From positions 428,862 to 492,861 of the forward strand of contig NZ_KB893650.1 in the NCBI RefSeq assembly GCF_000374105.1: a stretch of DNA of 64,000 nucleotides, written 5' to 3'. Both the position numbers and the translations under genes were made by a program. Shown one piece after another: positions 17,067 to 25,727 of the stretch. Below the pieces are notes generated by a model that saw only the letters and a list, made by a program, of their open reading frames with translations, was not told the origin of the DNA and did not search any database. Numbering within the stretch: the stretch's first letter is position 1; each line of letters begins with the position of its first letter. The stretch is from Kangiella aquimarina DSM 16071 (GTDB taxonomy: Bacteria; Pseudomonadota; Gammaproteobacteria; Enterobacterales; Kangiellaceae).

Positions 17067-18023
17067 TTATTTCAAATATAAATCAATCACTTCCTGGCTC
17101 CACAAGCGCTCTTTATCATCCGCATTTTGAAGCTCATTGGAAGCTACCATTAAGAAGTTACGTGCTTCATCAGTACCTAAATCTCCAATCGACTTTAAGG
17201 CCATAGCTTTATCTTGCCAGATATCTGCTGTGGCATAGATTTCTTTTAGTCTTTCTAAGGAAGACTCGGCTTTTAAAGTACCAAGACCAGAGATCGCAGC
17301 TAGTCGAATATATTCTTCATCACTGTTAGTAAGCTCTAGTAGTGCATCCAAAGCAAGAGGATTGTTTGAGAATCCAAGTTGGTAAACATCCTGATATGCA
17401 GTATTTTCATCATCGGAGTTCTTAATACGGTTAATCAGGTTCTGAACTTCTTGATCAGTCATCGCCTGATGAAACAGATGATTATTCAGCTTGGCTACAA
17501 ATTCTTTGACGGCTAGATCTAAAGGTTGATTGAAGGTTGGCTCAATAATTTCATCAAAACTCCAAACGGGTGTTTTACCGCGTTTAATAAACAACGCTAT
17601 ACGTTCAGGGCCAGTTTCACTCATAATATCAGCGCTTAGCATAGTAAACGTGATGAAAGGAGTATAGGCGTTAGTGCGATGATTTCTTACAACAAATTTG
17701 TTGATATTAATACTTTGTCCCTGTGTAGCGAGCAATGCATTAATATTACGAGCCTCAAGCTCAGCTTGAGTATGCTGTTCAAGAAACGCTATAGGCTCGA
17801 CTGGAGTTTTATTGTCTAGTAATTCTGCTTTAAGGACACCGTAACTGAAAGTTTTCTCAAGCTCAGGACGATTATCGATCAGATGAAGCGACTGTTGAGA
17901 TTCAGCAGGATTAGCATAGCTGATTGTTGATGGCTCAGGTTTGTCAATGTTGTATGCAGAAGGTGCGCAAGCTTGTATCCCCAATAATACCGCTGCAAGC
18001 AGTAACGTTTTATTAATATTCAT
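17067..18023 (-). CDS. HEAT-repeat lipoprotein of unknown function
   Basis: 318 residues. A lipoprotein signal ends at IQACAPS (Cys19), so the protein is membrane-anchored and periplasmic. The first two thirds match no domain I recognise. The last third carries HEAT-like repeats, seen in EEYIRLAAISGLGTLKAESSLERLKEIY and the following DKAMALKSIGDLGTDEARNFL. HEAT repeats usually mediate protein binding, so it may be an envelope scaffold (inference). A GAGGA ribosome-binding site precedes the ATG. The gene is monocistronic, convergent with rsmD. Confidence 0.8.
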   Translation of the reverse strand: MNINKTLLLAAVLLGIQACAPSAYNIDKPEPSTISYANPAESQQSLHLIDNRPELEKTFSYGVLKAELLDNKTPVEPIAFLEQHTQAELEARNINALLATQGQSININKFVVRNHRTNAYTPFITFTMLSADIMSETGPERIALFIKRGKTPVWSFDEIIEPTFNQPLDLAVKEFVAKLNNHLFHQAMTDQEVQNLINRIKNSDDENTAYQDVYQLGFSNNPLALDALLELTNSDEEYIRLAAISGLGTLKAESSLERLKEIYATADIWQDKAMALKSIGDLGTDEARNFLMVASNELQNADDKERLWSQEVIDLYLK

Positions 18024-18165
18024 AATATCCTCAATTCATTATTATAAAGTGATGGCTTATTGATAAGCACATATAATTAGTTTTTGCTTTTAAAAAAGCT
18101 GAGAAATATTAGTAGAACGGGTTAAGTATTGCAATAATCAACATCAATAGTATTTGAGTGAATAA

Positions 18166-18453
18166 TTAGCCACTTTTATATAACACTTTAATCAGGTGAT
18201 AACCAAAACGGGTTTTGACTGGGCCAATTAAAGGCTTGTTCTCACTGCCTTTGGCAAATACTGCATTATCAAAGGGCTTAACCATCTGGCCGCGACGAAA
18301 TTCGCCTAAATCGCCGCCTTGTTTTTTTGACGGACACATGGAATGGCGTTTGGCCAGCTGATAGAAATCAGCGCCCTTTTCAATTTTAGCCTTGAGCGCC
18401 AGGGCTTCCTTTTCGGTCTTGACCAATATATGTAAGGCAGATGCTTTAGCCAT
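18166..18453 (-). CDS. ppiC: parvulin-type peptidyl-prolyl cis-trans isomerase
   Basis: 95 residues, a single parvulin domain with no signal peptide, matching the small cytoplasmic PpiC of Escherichia coli in length. [14 protein letters not shown] opens the domain, [27 protein letters not shown] is its core, and FGYHLIKV closes it with the conserved His. It accelerates proline isomerisation during folding. AAGGA precedes the ATG. It lies 29 bp downstream of rsmJ and may be cotranscribed with it. Confidence 0.95.
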   Translation of the reverse strand: MAKASALHILVKTEKEALALKAKIEKGADFYQLAKRHSMCPSKKQGGDLGEFRRGQMVKPFDNAVFAKGSENKPLIGPVKTRFGYHLIKVLYKSG

Positions 18454-18482
18454 GAGGATTCCTTAAATTCATACGATTAAGC

Positions 18483-19268
18483 TTAACTTGGGATAGCTTG
18501 TTTAACATAAACATCAAAGCGATTGGCTTTGCTTTCAATGCTCATGGAAGGTTTTTGTTGATTAAGATAGGGCGCATAAGTGGGTCGTTTAACCACCACA
18601 CGATATTTGGCATGCTCTAGAGCTAATGGCAATAATTCATCGGCATCCAGATCTTCGCCCACCAATAGTTTAACCAATCGCATTTCTTTTTTGACGGCTG
18701 CGCTTTTGTTGCGTGGCGGAAACATGGGGTCGAGATAAATGATATCAGGTTGCTGATCAGTAGACAGCTTTGGAATCAGTTCATTAGCCTGGCCCTGGAA
18801 TAACTGAAAATCACGCGCAAAGAGCTCCTGAGTATCGAGGTGACTGGCGGCTCGTGCAATGGCGTCCTGCAGCAGGGCCGCAACGTAGGGCGAACGCTCA
18901 ATCAGTCGCAGACGACATCCAAGATTACGCAGCTCGGAGGCATCACGCCCTAGACCACCTGTTGCATCGAGGATTGAGGGCTGCCAATTATGCTTTAGGC
19001 CACAAGCTTTGGCGATCTGCTGCTTGCGACCGCCGCCATGGGAACGACGCCAGGCAATTGCTCCCTGGGTAAAGTCCAGAGAAAAGCCGGTTGCATGTCC
19101 ATCCAGCTTGGCGTAAAAATGTAACACTTGATTGGCATCCTTTGGCTCAAAACAGAAATAGCCATCGAACGGCTCCAACTCACCAGCATCAGTAATCACT
19201 GGCAAATCGGCCAGTAATGGTGGTGGCGATAAAGAGTCAGTTTGAAAAAAAGCTAAAGCATGCTTCAC
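18483..19268 (-). CDS. rsmJ: 16S rRNA (guanine-1516-N2)-methyltransferase RsmJ
   Basis: 261 residues with a GTG start at 19268. The SAM motif reads ILDATGGLGRDASELRNLGC, and the catalytic segment is IIYLDPMFPPRNKSAAVKKEM, a signature specific to RsmJ. It modifies G1516 of 16S rRNA. The gene is divergent from the pseudouridine synthase gene, and their start codons are separated by a single base, so each promoter and ribosome-binding site must lie inside the other gene. That makes the exact starts less certain. Confidence 0.93.
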   Translation of the reverse strand: MKHALAFFQTDSLSPPPLLADLPVITDAGELEPFDGYFCFEPKDANQVLHFYAKLDGHATGFSLDFTQGAIAWRRSHGGGRKQQIAKACGLKHNWQPSILDATGGLGRDASELRNLGCRLRLIERSPYVAALLQDAIARAASHLDTQELFARDFQLFQGQANELIPKLSTDQQPDIIYLDPMFPPRNKSAAVKKEMRLVKLLVGEDLDADELLPLALEHAKYRVVVKRPTYAPYLNQQKPSMSIESKANRFDVYVKQAIPS

Positions 19269-19269
19269 A

Positions 19270-20127
19270 ATGAATTATTCACAGATGATGACAGAACCCG
19301 CACAGAATACCATTATTGAGCAACATATAAACCTGGAAGATGTTGCTGATCTGAATGATACCAACCCGCTGGAATTATTGGCGCAAGCCAGTGGCTTGTC
19401 AAAACAGAAAGTCAAAGAGGCCATGAAAAAAGGAGCTGTCTGGTTATCTCGAGGCAAACAGGCAAGGCCCTTACGGCGCAAGAATGCCCGGCTAACTCTG
19501 GGTGATCAGTTGCATCTCTACTATAACGAACAGGTGCTAGGCGAGAAGGTAGCAGAACCTGAGTTGATAGCGGACGAGGGCGATTACTCGGTCTGGAATA
19601 AGCCTTATGGGGTTTGGTCGCAAGGTTCGAAGTGGGGCGATCACTGCTCGATTGGTCGCCTGGTGGAAGAACACTTTGACTATAATAGACAAACCTATGT
19701 GGTGCATCGGCTTGATAGGGCGGCCAGAGGTTTAATCATTGTCGCACACAATAAAGAAGCGGCTGCAGCTTTGTCTGCTATGTTTGCCAAGCGCGCGGCA
19801 GAGAAACATTATCTTGCCTGGGTCAAAGGAAAGTTTTCCCATCAATCGATCACCGTTGAAAAGCCTATCGATAAAAAGCCTGCGAAAAGCATTGTGACTT
19901 TAAAAAAGTATGATGCGGAGTCAGAGAGAAGTCTGTTGTCAGTACAAATTCTGACTGGCAGAAAACATCAGATTCGGATACATCTGGCATCATTAGGCTT
20001 CTCCATTATTGGCGACCGATTATATGGAGCAGCCGATGACAATAGCCCCGATCTGCAGTTACAGGCTTACCAGCTGATTTTTACCTGCCCTTTAACCGGT
20101 GACTTGAAGCAGTATCAGCTCGAATAA
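19270..20127 (+). CDS. RluA-family pseudouridine synthase
   Basis: 285 residues. An S4-like RNA-binding segment occupies about residues 30-85 (LLAQASGLSKQKVKEAMKKG). The catalytic motif is HRLDRAARG with the nucleophile Asp149, replacing the more common HRLDxxTSG. RKHQIRIHLASLG is the second family motif. It converts uridine to pseudouridine in rRNA or tRNA; the position cannot be predicted. Alternative ATG codons at 19285 and 19288 exist. It overlaps no gene but abuts rsmJ head-to-head, and the glycosylase gene follows after 5 bp. Confidence 0.88.
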   Translation: MNYSQMMTEPAQNTIIEQHINLEDVADLNDTNPLELLAQASGLSKQKVKEAMKKGAVWLSRGKQARPLRRKNARLTLGDQLHLYYNEQVLGEKVAEPELIADEGDYSVWNKPYGVWSQGSKWGDHCSIGRLVEEHFDYNRQTYVVHRLDRAARGLIIVAHNKEAAAALSAMFAKRAAEKHYLAWVKGKFSHQSITVEKPIDKKPAKSIVTLKKYDAESERSLLSVQILTGRKHQIRIHLASLGFSIIGDRLYGAADDNSPDLQLQAYQLIFTCPLTGDLKQYQLE

Positions 20128-20132
20128 ACTGA

Positions 20133-20729
20133 ATGAATATGGGAAAAGACCTGCAGCTACTGAAAGAGATTAAAGCCTGCACTATCTGTCAGGATTTGCC
20201 GCTGGGTCCCAATCCCATATTACAATTTAGTGCCAAGGCCAAAATATTGGTCGCTGGTCAGGCTCCGGGTCAGATTACCCACCATAAAGATCGCCCGTTT
20301 GATGATGCCAGTGGCGATAGGCTGCGGCAATGGTTGGGCGTAAACCGTGACACATTCTATGACCCAGACAAACTGGCGGTAGTGCCGATGGGTTTCTGCT
20401 ATCCCGGCAAAGGCAAGTCAGGGGATCTGGCACCGAAAGCCATTTGCGCGCAAACCTGGCGCAAAAAAATTCTAAACGTGTTGCCGAACATAGAGCTGAC
20501 ATTGGTTATCGGAAAATATGCTATGGATTGGCATTTGCCGGAGAGAAAGGAAAAGAATCTCACCGAAACGGTAGGTAACTGGCAACACTATATCGAGCAG
20601 GATAATCCTGTCCTGCCATTACCTCATCCGAGTCCACGCAATAATATCTGGTTGAAAAAGAATCCGTGGTTTGAGGAAGAGTTGCTGAAAGAGTTACAGT
20701 CCAAGATAGCTATGGTATTGGAGAAGTAA
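20133..20729 (+). CDS. uracil-DNA glycosylase superfamily protein
   Basis: 198 residues. The active-site-like loop is GQAPGQITHHKDRPFDDASGDRL, and the DNA-intercalation motif is PHPSPRNNIWL near the C-terminus. Both match the family 4/5-like or MUG-like branch rather than the Ung family. The N-terminal pair of cysteines (CTICQDLP) could contribute to an iron-sulfur site as in family 4 enzymes, but the other two ligands are not evident. It probably acts in base excision repair. Five base pairs downstream of the pseudouridine synthase, so cotranscribed. Confidence 0.82.
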   Translation: MNMGKDLQLLKEIKACTICQDLPLGPNPILQFSAKAKILVAGQAPGQITHHKDRPFDDASGDRLRQWLGVNRDTFYDPDKLAVVPMGFCYPGKGKSGDLAPKAICAQTWRKKILNVLPNIELTLVIGKYAMDWHLPERKEKNLTETVGNWQHYIEQDNPVLPLPHPSPRNNIWLKKNPWFEEELLKELQSKIAMVLEK

Positions 20730-20752
20730 TATTAATAATTTGAGTAAGAAAA

Positions 20753-21175
20753 ATGAATGAACTAATTAATGAGTTGCAGGGCTATTTTAGGTTGCTAAGA
20801 CGTTTAAGTAATAACACTTATCACTATACTGCTCGCTATATTGATATCAATGGAGGGGTAGAAGAAAGTTTGTTGAATTTTTATGACTCTATAGGGTTAA
20901 AGAAGAGAAATATATCTAGTGAGGCGATTAAAAGTGTTGAAGATTTAGCGAAATGTGTAAAAGAAATGACGGAAAGTTTAGATAGGAAATTTTCTGAATA
21001 CAAAGATGTTATAGAGTGGGATATCCATGAGTACGTAGACATGCTACTAGAAAGAGAAATTGAGAAAGGTGCTGCAATGGTTTTTCACTTAATGGATAAA
21101 AATGAAAAGCGATCCATTAACTTGGTCATAACAATCGATAAAAGATTAGTATTGATTAATGCATCGCCTAGTTAG
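20753..21175 (+). CDS. hypothetical protein, AT-rich orphan
   Basis: 140 residues, not recognised. No signal peptide or membrane helix; the sequence is largely helical and charged, with a possible coiled-coil stretch around SVEDLAKCVKEMTESLDRKFSEYKD. The DNA is visibly richer in A and T than its neighbours, with many ATA and AGA codons, which suggests recent acquisition. It follows the glycosylase gene by 23 bp but differs in composition, so it may be an insertion between that gene and the DUF1415 gene. Confidence 0.6.
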   Translation: MNELINELQGYFRLLRRLSNNTYHYTARYIDINGGVEESLLNFYDSIGLKKRNISSEAIKSVEDLAKCVKEMTESLDRKFSEYKDVIEWDIHEYVDMLLEREIEKGAAMVFHLMDKNEKRSINLVITIDKRLVLINASPS

Positions 21176-21192
21176 TTATATACGAAATGATC

Positions 21193-21753
21193 CTAACCAC
21201 TACTATTTATTGATTTATTAAGAACTTTTTTAAAAACATCTATGCCCTTTTCTCGAGCTAACTCTACATTCCTTTCGGGGATCGCATCGGGATCATCGAC
21301 AAACTCCAACGCCTTTTCAATACTGGCTTCACGTAGCAGGTGCAGCATCGGATAAGGTGACCGGTTGGTAAAGTTAGCAGGGTCATGTTTGAGTTGGCCT
21401 TCGAAACAGTATTCCGGGTGGAAACTGGCCAGTTGAAACACGCCCTCCAATTCTTGCATATGTAAAAGCTCGTTAGCCATATCGAGTAAATCCAGATAGT
21501 CCTCAAAATCAGCAAAACCCTTGGGCAAAATCAGTAAAGTGGTTTCAATCGAAGTATCCTGTTCCAGTTCTGAAACCGCTTTCAGTAAATCTTCCAGCGC
21601 CTGCTCAATGGTTTCCGCATCAGACACCCAGTAACGAATAGATTGACGGACAAACTCGCGTTTGGCAAAAGGACAGAAGTTAAAACCAATGACGGTGTGT
21701 TCAAGCCAATAACGGGTGGCTTTAATAACGTCGGTGTTTGATAAGTCGGACAT
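21193..21753 (-). CDS. DUF1415 family protein
   Basis: 186 residues from the ATG at 21753; the frame stays open upstream to 21906, but that part spans an intergenic palindrome and looks non-coding. TRYWLEHTVIGFNFCPFAKREF is the hallmark opening of the DUF1415 family, whose conserved Cys and FCPFA motif hint at metal or thiol chemistry without proof. LLILPKGFADFEDYLDLLD and GVFQLASFHPEYCFEG are further conserved blocks. The function is unknown; the protein is soluble and cytoplasmic. Confidence 0.85.
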   Translation of the reverse strand: MSDLSNTDVIKATRYWLEHTVIGFNFCPFAKREFVRQSIRYWVSDAETIEQALEDLLKAVSELEQDTSIETTLLILPKGFADFEDYLDLLDMANELLHMQELEGVFQLASFHPEYCFEGQLKHDPANFTNRSPYPMLHLLREASIEKALEFVDDPDAIPERNVELAREKGIDVFKKVLNKSINSSG

Positions 21754-21832
21754 AATGGATAGGGTTTTATAGAGTTGGCTAATGATAGCAGAGATGATCG
21801 GAATTGTTACATTCGAGTAAATATTTGGAAAA

Positions 21833-21866
21833 GTCACTGGATACCGCGGTCGAGCCGCGGTATGAC
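21833..21866. repeat. REP-like intergenic palindrome
   Basis: GTCA and TGAC flank a nine-base perfect stem (ATACCGCGG / CCGCGGTAT) with a TCGAG loop. This GTCA-TGAC framed, GC-rich hairpin is the form of repetitive extragenic palindromes, and similar copies would be expected elsewhere on the chromosome. It lies just before the DUF1415 start and after the DUF3703 stop. Confidence 0.6.
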
Positions 21867-21905
21867 AAAATAAAAGCTGGAGATTAAATGTGGAAAAATA
21901 AAACA

Positions 21906-22241
21906 TTAATCAAAGTAAACCTTCAAATCTTCCGGAATCGGCATCGGTTTAAAAGGTGAAACATTGGCGCCACCAGTGTTTCCGACAGGGTATTTACCGA
22001 TCAATGAGCCAGCCGAACCAATCATTCGAATGATCTGACCGAATATCTCTCGAAGGTCGATGCGTTTGATACCGATGCGGAACATCCACCAATGGCTTTT
22101 AACATGGCGCCCATAAAATGGCTGGCTCAGAATGTGGGCTCGTTCGAAATGCCAGAAAGCATCATCAAACTTTCCTTTATAAAACAATAACTTGCCTTGA
22201 TTAAGCTCGTTGGCAAAAGCGATTTTGAGTTTTTGTGACAT
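21906..22241 (-). CDS. DUF3703 family protein
   Basis: 111 residues from the ATG at 22241, preceded by AAGGAG at good spacing; a longer frame begins eight codons earlier without a ribosome-binding site. FDDAFWHFERAHILSQPFYGRHVKSHWWMFRIG is the family core. The function is unknown. It is divergent from the RND exporter operon, and the intervening 150 bp carries the TetR-type operator, so it could be controlled by the same regulator. Confidence 0.8.
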   Translation of the reverse strand: MSQKLKIAFANELNQGKLLFYKGKFDDAFWHFERAHILSQPFYGRHVKSHWWMFRIGIKRIDLREIFGQIIRMIGSAGSLIGKYPVGNTGGANVSPFKPMPIPEDLKVYFD

Positions 22242-22287
22242 GGTTACAACTCCTTGCAAGACCATACCAATTGTTGTGTTTGAGGAA

Positions 22288-22316
22288 TTGACAGACTAGT
22301 TGGTCTGTAGTTAAAT
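22288..22316 (+). promoter_or_regulatory. sigma-70 promoter with a TetR-type operator in its spacer
   Basis: A perfect -35 TTGACA (22288-22293) and a -10 TTAAAT (22311-22316) are separated by exactly 17 bp. The spacer and the -35 end hold the palindrome ACAGAC-N6-GTCTGT (22291-22308), a typical TetR-family operator. A repressor bound here would block RNA polymerase. The promoter drives the exporter operon, whose last gene encodes a TetR protein, so autoregulation is likely. Confidence 0.82.
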
Positions 22317-22392
22317 AGCAAGCCTTCCATACACGATCTTTAACAAGACTATGCTAAATGCATGCTCTTGAATCATTCAGTCAGGATCGACT

Positions 22393-24894
22393 ATGCCAGA
22401 AAATAATACCGTTAAATTTGGTCGTTTCGTTATCAGCCACCCATGGCTGGTAATCCTTGCTTCAATACTATTAGTTGTAGCAACAACCTATGGCGCACGA
22501 TTTTTGGAGATTAAGACCGACTATCGCGTCTTTTTCGCCGAAGATAATCCCCAGTTAATTGCCTTTGAAAATATCCAGAATACCTACGATAAGGCCGATA
22601 ATGCGATGTTTGTGATCACGCCAAAAGAAGGCAGTGTATTTGATCGCGAAACCTTGAAAAGCATTCATTGGCTGACAGAACAGGCCTGGCAGATACCGTA
22701 CACCACACGTGTAGATTCGATTACCAATTACCAGCACACCTGGGTAACCCCGGAAGACGAAGATTATATGCTGGTCGGTGCCTTGCTCTGTATTCCCGAT
22801 AAATCCTCCAATTTTGATAGTGAATGTGAGCATGAGTCGGTCTCTGAGCAGATGATTGACGATTTAAGCGATGCTGAAATTAAGCGATTGCAAGATATCG
22901 TGCTGCATGAGCCACAACTCGTGAATCGTGTGATTAACCCTGATTCCAGTGTTACAGCTGTCAATGTGACCGTGCAGCTTCCGCAGGATCCGGATTTAGA
23001 AGGGCTGGAAGGCAAGGCCTGGAAAGAAAAGAAAACAGAAATTCTGACGGCGGTGACTAAGGTTTCTGAGCACGTCGGAAAACTGCAATCTGAACTGATA
23101 GAGCGCAACCCGAATCTTGAAGTGCGTTTAACCGGTGTGGTGATGATGAACAATACCTTCGCCGAGACGGGTAAGAACGACATGATGACCTTAACCCCCA
23201 TCATGTTGTTTTTGGTTATTCCTCTAGCACTCTACTTTATGATTCGCAGCACCAGCGGTACGGTAGCCAGCGTCATTATCATTATTTTCTCGATTATGGG
23301 TGCACTGGGTGGCGCAGGCTGGTTAGGCATTGCCATGACCGCACCGATGTTCTCTGTACCGACGGTGGTGGCAACAATGGCCGTTGCCGACTCGGTACAT
23401 TTGCTGGTCACCTTCCTGCAAGGCATGCGACACGGCATGAGCAAGCAGGATGCGATGGTAGAAAGTATCCGTATCAATATGATGCCAATCTTCCTGACCA
23501 GTATTACCACGGTGATTGGCTTCCTGACCATGAACTTCAGTGAAGTGCCTCCGCTTCGCGATATGGGTAATACGGTAGCGGTGGGCGTGACCTTAGCCTT
23601 TATTTTCTCGGTTACCTTTTTGCCAGCGATGATGATGCTTCTGCCGGTTAAGGTCAGCGACAAGAAGAGCAAAGGCCATCATTGGATGGATAGCTTCGCG
23701 GACTTTGTAGTCAATAAACGTAAAGTGTTATTGCCCGTTATGGCAGTGATCAGCATTGCCATAATTGCAGCCATACCAAAGAATGAACTGAACGATGAAT
23801 TCGTTAAGTACTTTGATGAAAGCATCGACTTCCGTGTCGACTCAGACTATACGGCGGAAAATCTGACCGGTCTGTATACAGCCTTTTACAGCATCGATAC
23901 CAAAACCGGCAGTGGTATTCATGAGCCAGAGTTTATGGCCATGCTGAAGGACTTTGTGGAATATGCAGAGCAGCAACCTGAAGTGTTGCATGTCCAAAGT
24001 TACACCGATGTCATGAAGCGGTTGAATAAAAGTATGAATGGTGATCGCGAGGAATGTTATGCCTTACCGAAACCATCGTTAGATAAAGGCTGTAATGCTG
24101 TGCTGCTCGAAGATGGTGAAGTCGCGGATCTTGATACATTGATACGAGAACTCACGGCGCAATACACGCTGATTTATGAAACTTCATTACCACGCGGTAT
24201 GGATATCAACAATCAGGTCAACAGCGACAAGTCGGGAACTCGAATTCAGATTGCTCTGGAAAATCTATCCAGTGTTCAGGTGCTGAATTTGGAAGACCGT
24301 TTCAGTCAGTGGTTTGAAAAGAATGCCCCGGCAATGGAAATTTCCGGTTCGAGTCCTGCCATCATGTTTGCCCATATTGGACAAAATAACATTTATTCAA
24401 TGTTGAAAGGCACGGCCTGGGCCCTAGTCTTAATCTCGTTGTTATTAATATTTGCGTTACGTTCCTTGAAGCTTGGAATGTTAAGTTTAATTCCCAATAT
24501 TGTGCCGATGGCTGTAGCATTTGGTATCTGGGGTTTGTTCCAGGGACAGATTGGGATGGGACTGTCAGTTGTGACAGGCATGACTTTAGGTATTGTGGTA
24601 GATGATACGGTACACTTCCTGAGCAAGTATCTACGCGCTCGCCGCGAAAAAGGTTTAGATAAAGAAGCCGCTGTGAAATATGCCTTCCATACAGTGGGAA
24701 TGGCACTGACGGTAACTACTATTGTTCTGGTTCTCGGCTTCCTGGTCCTTGGTATGTCACACTATGTGATGAACAGTCATATGGGGATTCTTACGGCAAT
24801 AACCTTAGCCGTGGCCCTGATAATCGATTTCTTATTACTACCGCCATTATTGATGTTGGGCGGCAAAAAATTGAAAGATAAAGTAGCGAATTAG
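22393..24894 (+). CDS. MMPL/RND-family exporter
   Basis: 833 residues with about 12 predicted transmembrane helices in two halves, each with a large periplasmic loop. The MMPL pattern is clear in the helices around residues 270-430 (MLFLVIPLALYFMIRS onwards) and 690-830, with the second half carrying GMTLGIVVDDTVHFLSKYLRAR, a proton-relay type motif. RND exporters of this class move hydrophobic compounds such as lipids or hopanoids. AGGA precedes the ATG. It is followed after 9 bp by a LolA-like periplasmic gene and then tetR, all under the operator at 22291. Confidence 0.9.
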   Translation: MPENNTVKFGRFVISHPWLVILASILLVVATTYGARFLEIKTDYRVFFAEDNPQLIAFENIQNTYDKADNAMFVITPKEGSVFDRETLKSIHWLTEQAWQIPYTTRVDSITNYQHTWVTPEDEDYMLVGALLCIPDKSSNFDSECEHESVSEQMIDDLSDAEIKRLQDIVLHEPQLVNRVINPDSSVTAVNVTVQLPQDPDLEGLEGKAWKEKKTEILTAVTKVSEHVGKLQSELIERNPNLEVRLTGVVMMNNTFAETGKNDMMTLTPIMLFLVIPLALYFMIRSTSGTVASVIIIIFSIMGALGGAGWLGIAMTAPMFSVPTVVATMAVADSVHLLVTFLQGMRHGMSKQDAMVESIRINMMPIFLTSITTVIGFLTMNFSEVPPLRDMGNTVAVGVTLAFIFSVTFLPAMMMLLPVKVSDKKSKGHHWMDSFADFVVNKRKVLLPVMAVISIAIIAAIPKNELNDEFVKYFDESIDFRVDSDYTAENLTGLYTAFYSIDTKTGSGIHEPEFMAMLKDFVEYAEQQPEVLHVQSYTDVMKRLNKSMNGDREECYALPKPSLDKGCNAVLLEDGEVADLDTLIRELTAQYTLIYETSLPRGMDINNQVNSDKSGTRIQIALENLSSVQVLNLEDRFSQWFEKNAPAMEISGSSPAIMFAHIGQNNIYSMLKGTAWALVLISLLLIFALRSLKLGMLSLIPNIVPMAVAFGIWGLFQGQIGMGLSVVTGMTLGIVVDDTVHFLSKYLRARREKGLDKEAAVKYAFHTVGMALTVTTIVLVLGFLVLGMSHYVMNSHMGILTAITLAVALIIDFLLLPPLLMLGGKKLKDKVAN

Positions 24895-24903
24895 GAGATA
24901 CGC

Positions 24904-25695
24904 ATGAAACGAATACTATCAAGTTTACTATTGGCCGTAGCAGCTGTGAGCATGACGACAACTGCTGTTGCCGAAACCCCTGAAGAGAAGGGCTTGGCGA
25001 TTGCCAAAGAAGCAAAAGCCAGAAATACCGGCTGGGGCGACAGTCAGGCAGACATGACCATGATTTTGCGTGACAAAGGTGGTAATGAAGCAGAGCGAAT
25101 CGTCAAAGTTAAAAGCTTGGAAGTAAAAGGCGATGGTGATAAAGGTTTAAGTGTGTTTGAACAACCGCGTGACGTGGAAGGTACTGCTTTCCTAACTTAT
25201 TCTCATATTGAAGGTAATGATGATCAATGGTTGTTCTTACCAGCTTTGAAACGTGTAAAACGTATTTCATCATCCAATAAGTCAGGTCCCTGGATGGGCA
25301 GTGAATTTGCCTATGAAGATTTGTCATCATTCGAAGTAGAGAAATACGATTACAAATTTTTACGTGACGATGAACTGAATGGCGAAAAAATGTTTGTGGT
25401 AGAAATGGTACCTACTTATAACAACTCGGGTTACAGTAAAACCATTGCCTGGATCGATCAGGAACATTATCGTGTTCATCGCATCGAGTTCTTTGATCAG
25501 AAAAATGATAAGTTAAAAGAACTTAACATGTCAGAATTCAAGCAGTATCTTGATAAGTACTGGCGTGCACATCGTCAGGAAATGGAAAATGTACAAACGG
25601 GTAAAAGTACGACAATAATCTGGAAGGACTATGAATTTAATGTGGGCCTAACAGAAGACGACTTTAACAAAAGCAGTCTGAAGCGTGCCCGATAA
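24904..25695 (+). CDS. outer membrane lipoprotein-sorting (LolA-like) periplasmic protein
   Basis: 263 residues. A signal peptide (LLLAVAAVSMTTTAVA, cleavage near AVA-ET) precedes a LolA-like domain of the PF17131 type: QADMTMILRDKGG, LTYSHIEGNDDQWLFLPALKRVKRI and GSEFAYEDLSSFEVEKYDY are characteristic. Proteins of this family pair with MMPL exporters, and the half-barrel probably receives the hydrophobic substrate and carries it toward the outer membrane. It is the middle gene of the operon and the second LolA-MMPL pair in this window. Confidence 0.9.
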   Translation: MKRILSSLLLAVAAVSMTTTAVAETPEEKGLAIAKEAKARNTGWGDSQADMTMILRDKGGNEAERIVKVKSLEVKGDGDKGLSVFEQPRDVEGTAFLTYSHIEGNDDQWLFLPALKRVKRISSSNKSGPWMGSEFAYEDLSSFEVEKYDYKFLRDDELNGEKMFVVEMVPTYNNSGYSKTIAWIDQEHYRVHRIEFFDQKNDKLKELNMSEFKQYLDKYWRAHRQEMENVQTGKSTTIIWKDYEFNVGLTEDDFNKSSLKRAR

Positions 25696-25727
25696 GCAAT
25701 AATCTTGTGATGGTAAAAGGTAAATCA

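Noticed and set aside
22764-23672. Two frames of about 146 codons antisense to the RND exporter gene
   Set aside because: Low-complexity Ser/Ile/Thr-rich products and full overlap with a conserved permease mark them as shadows.
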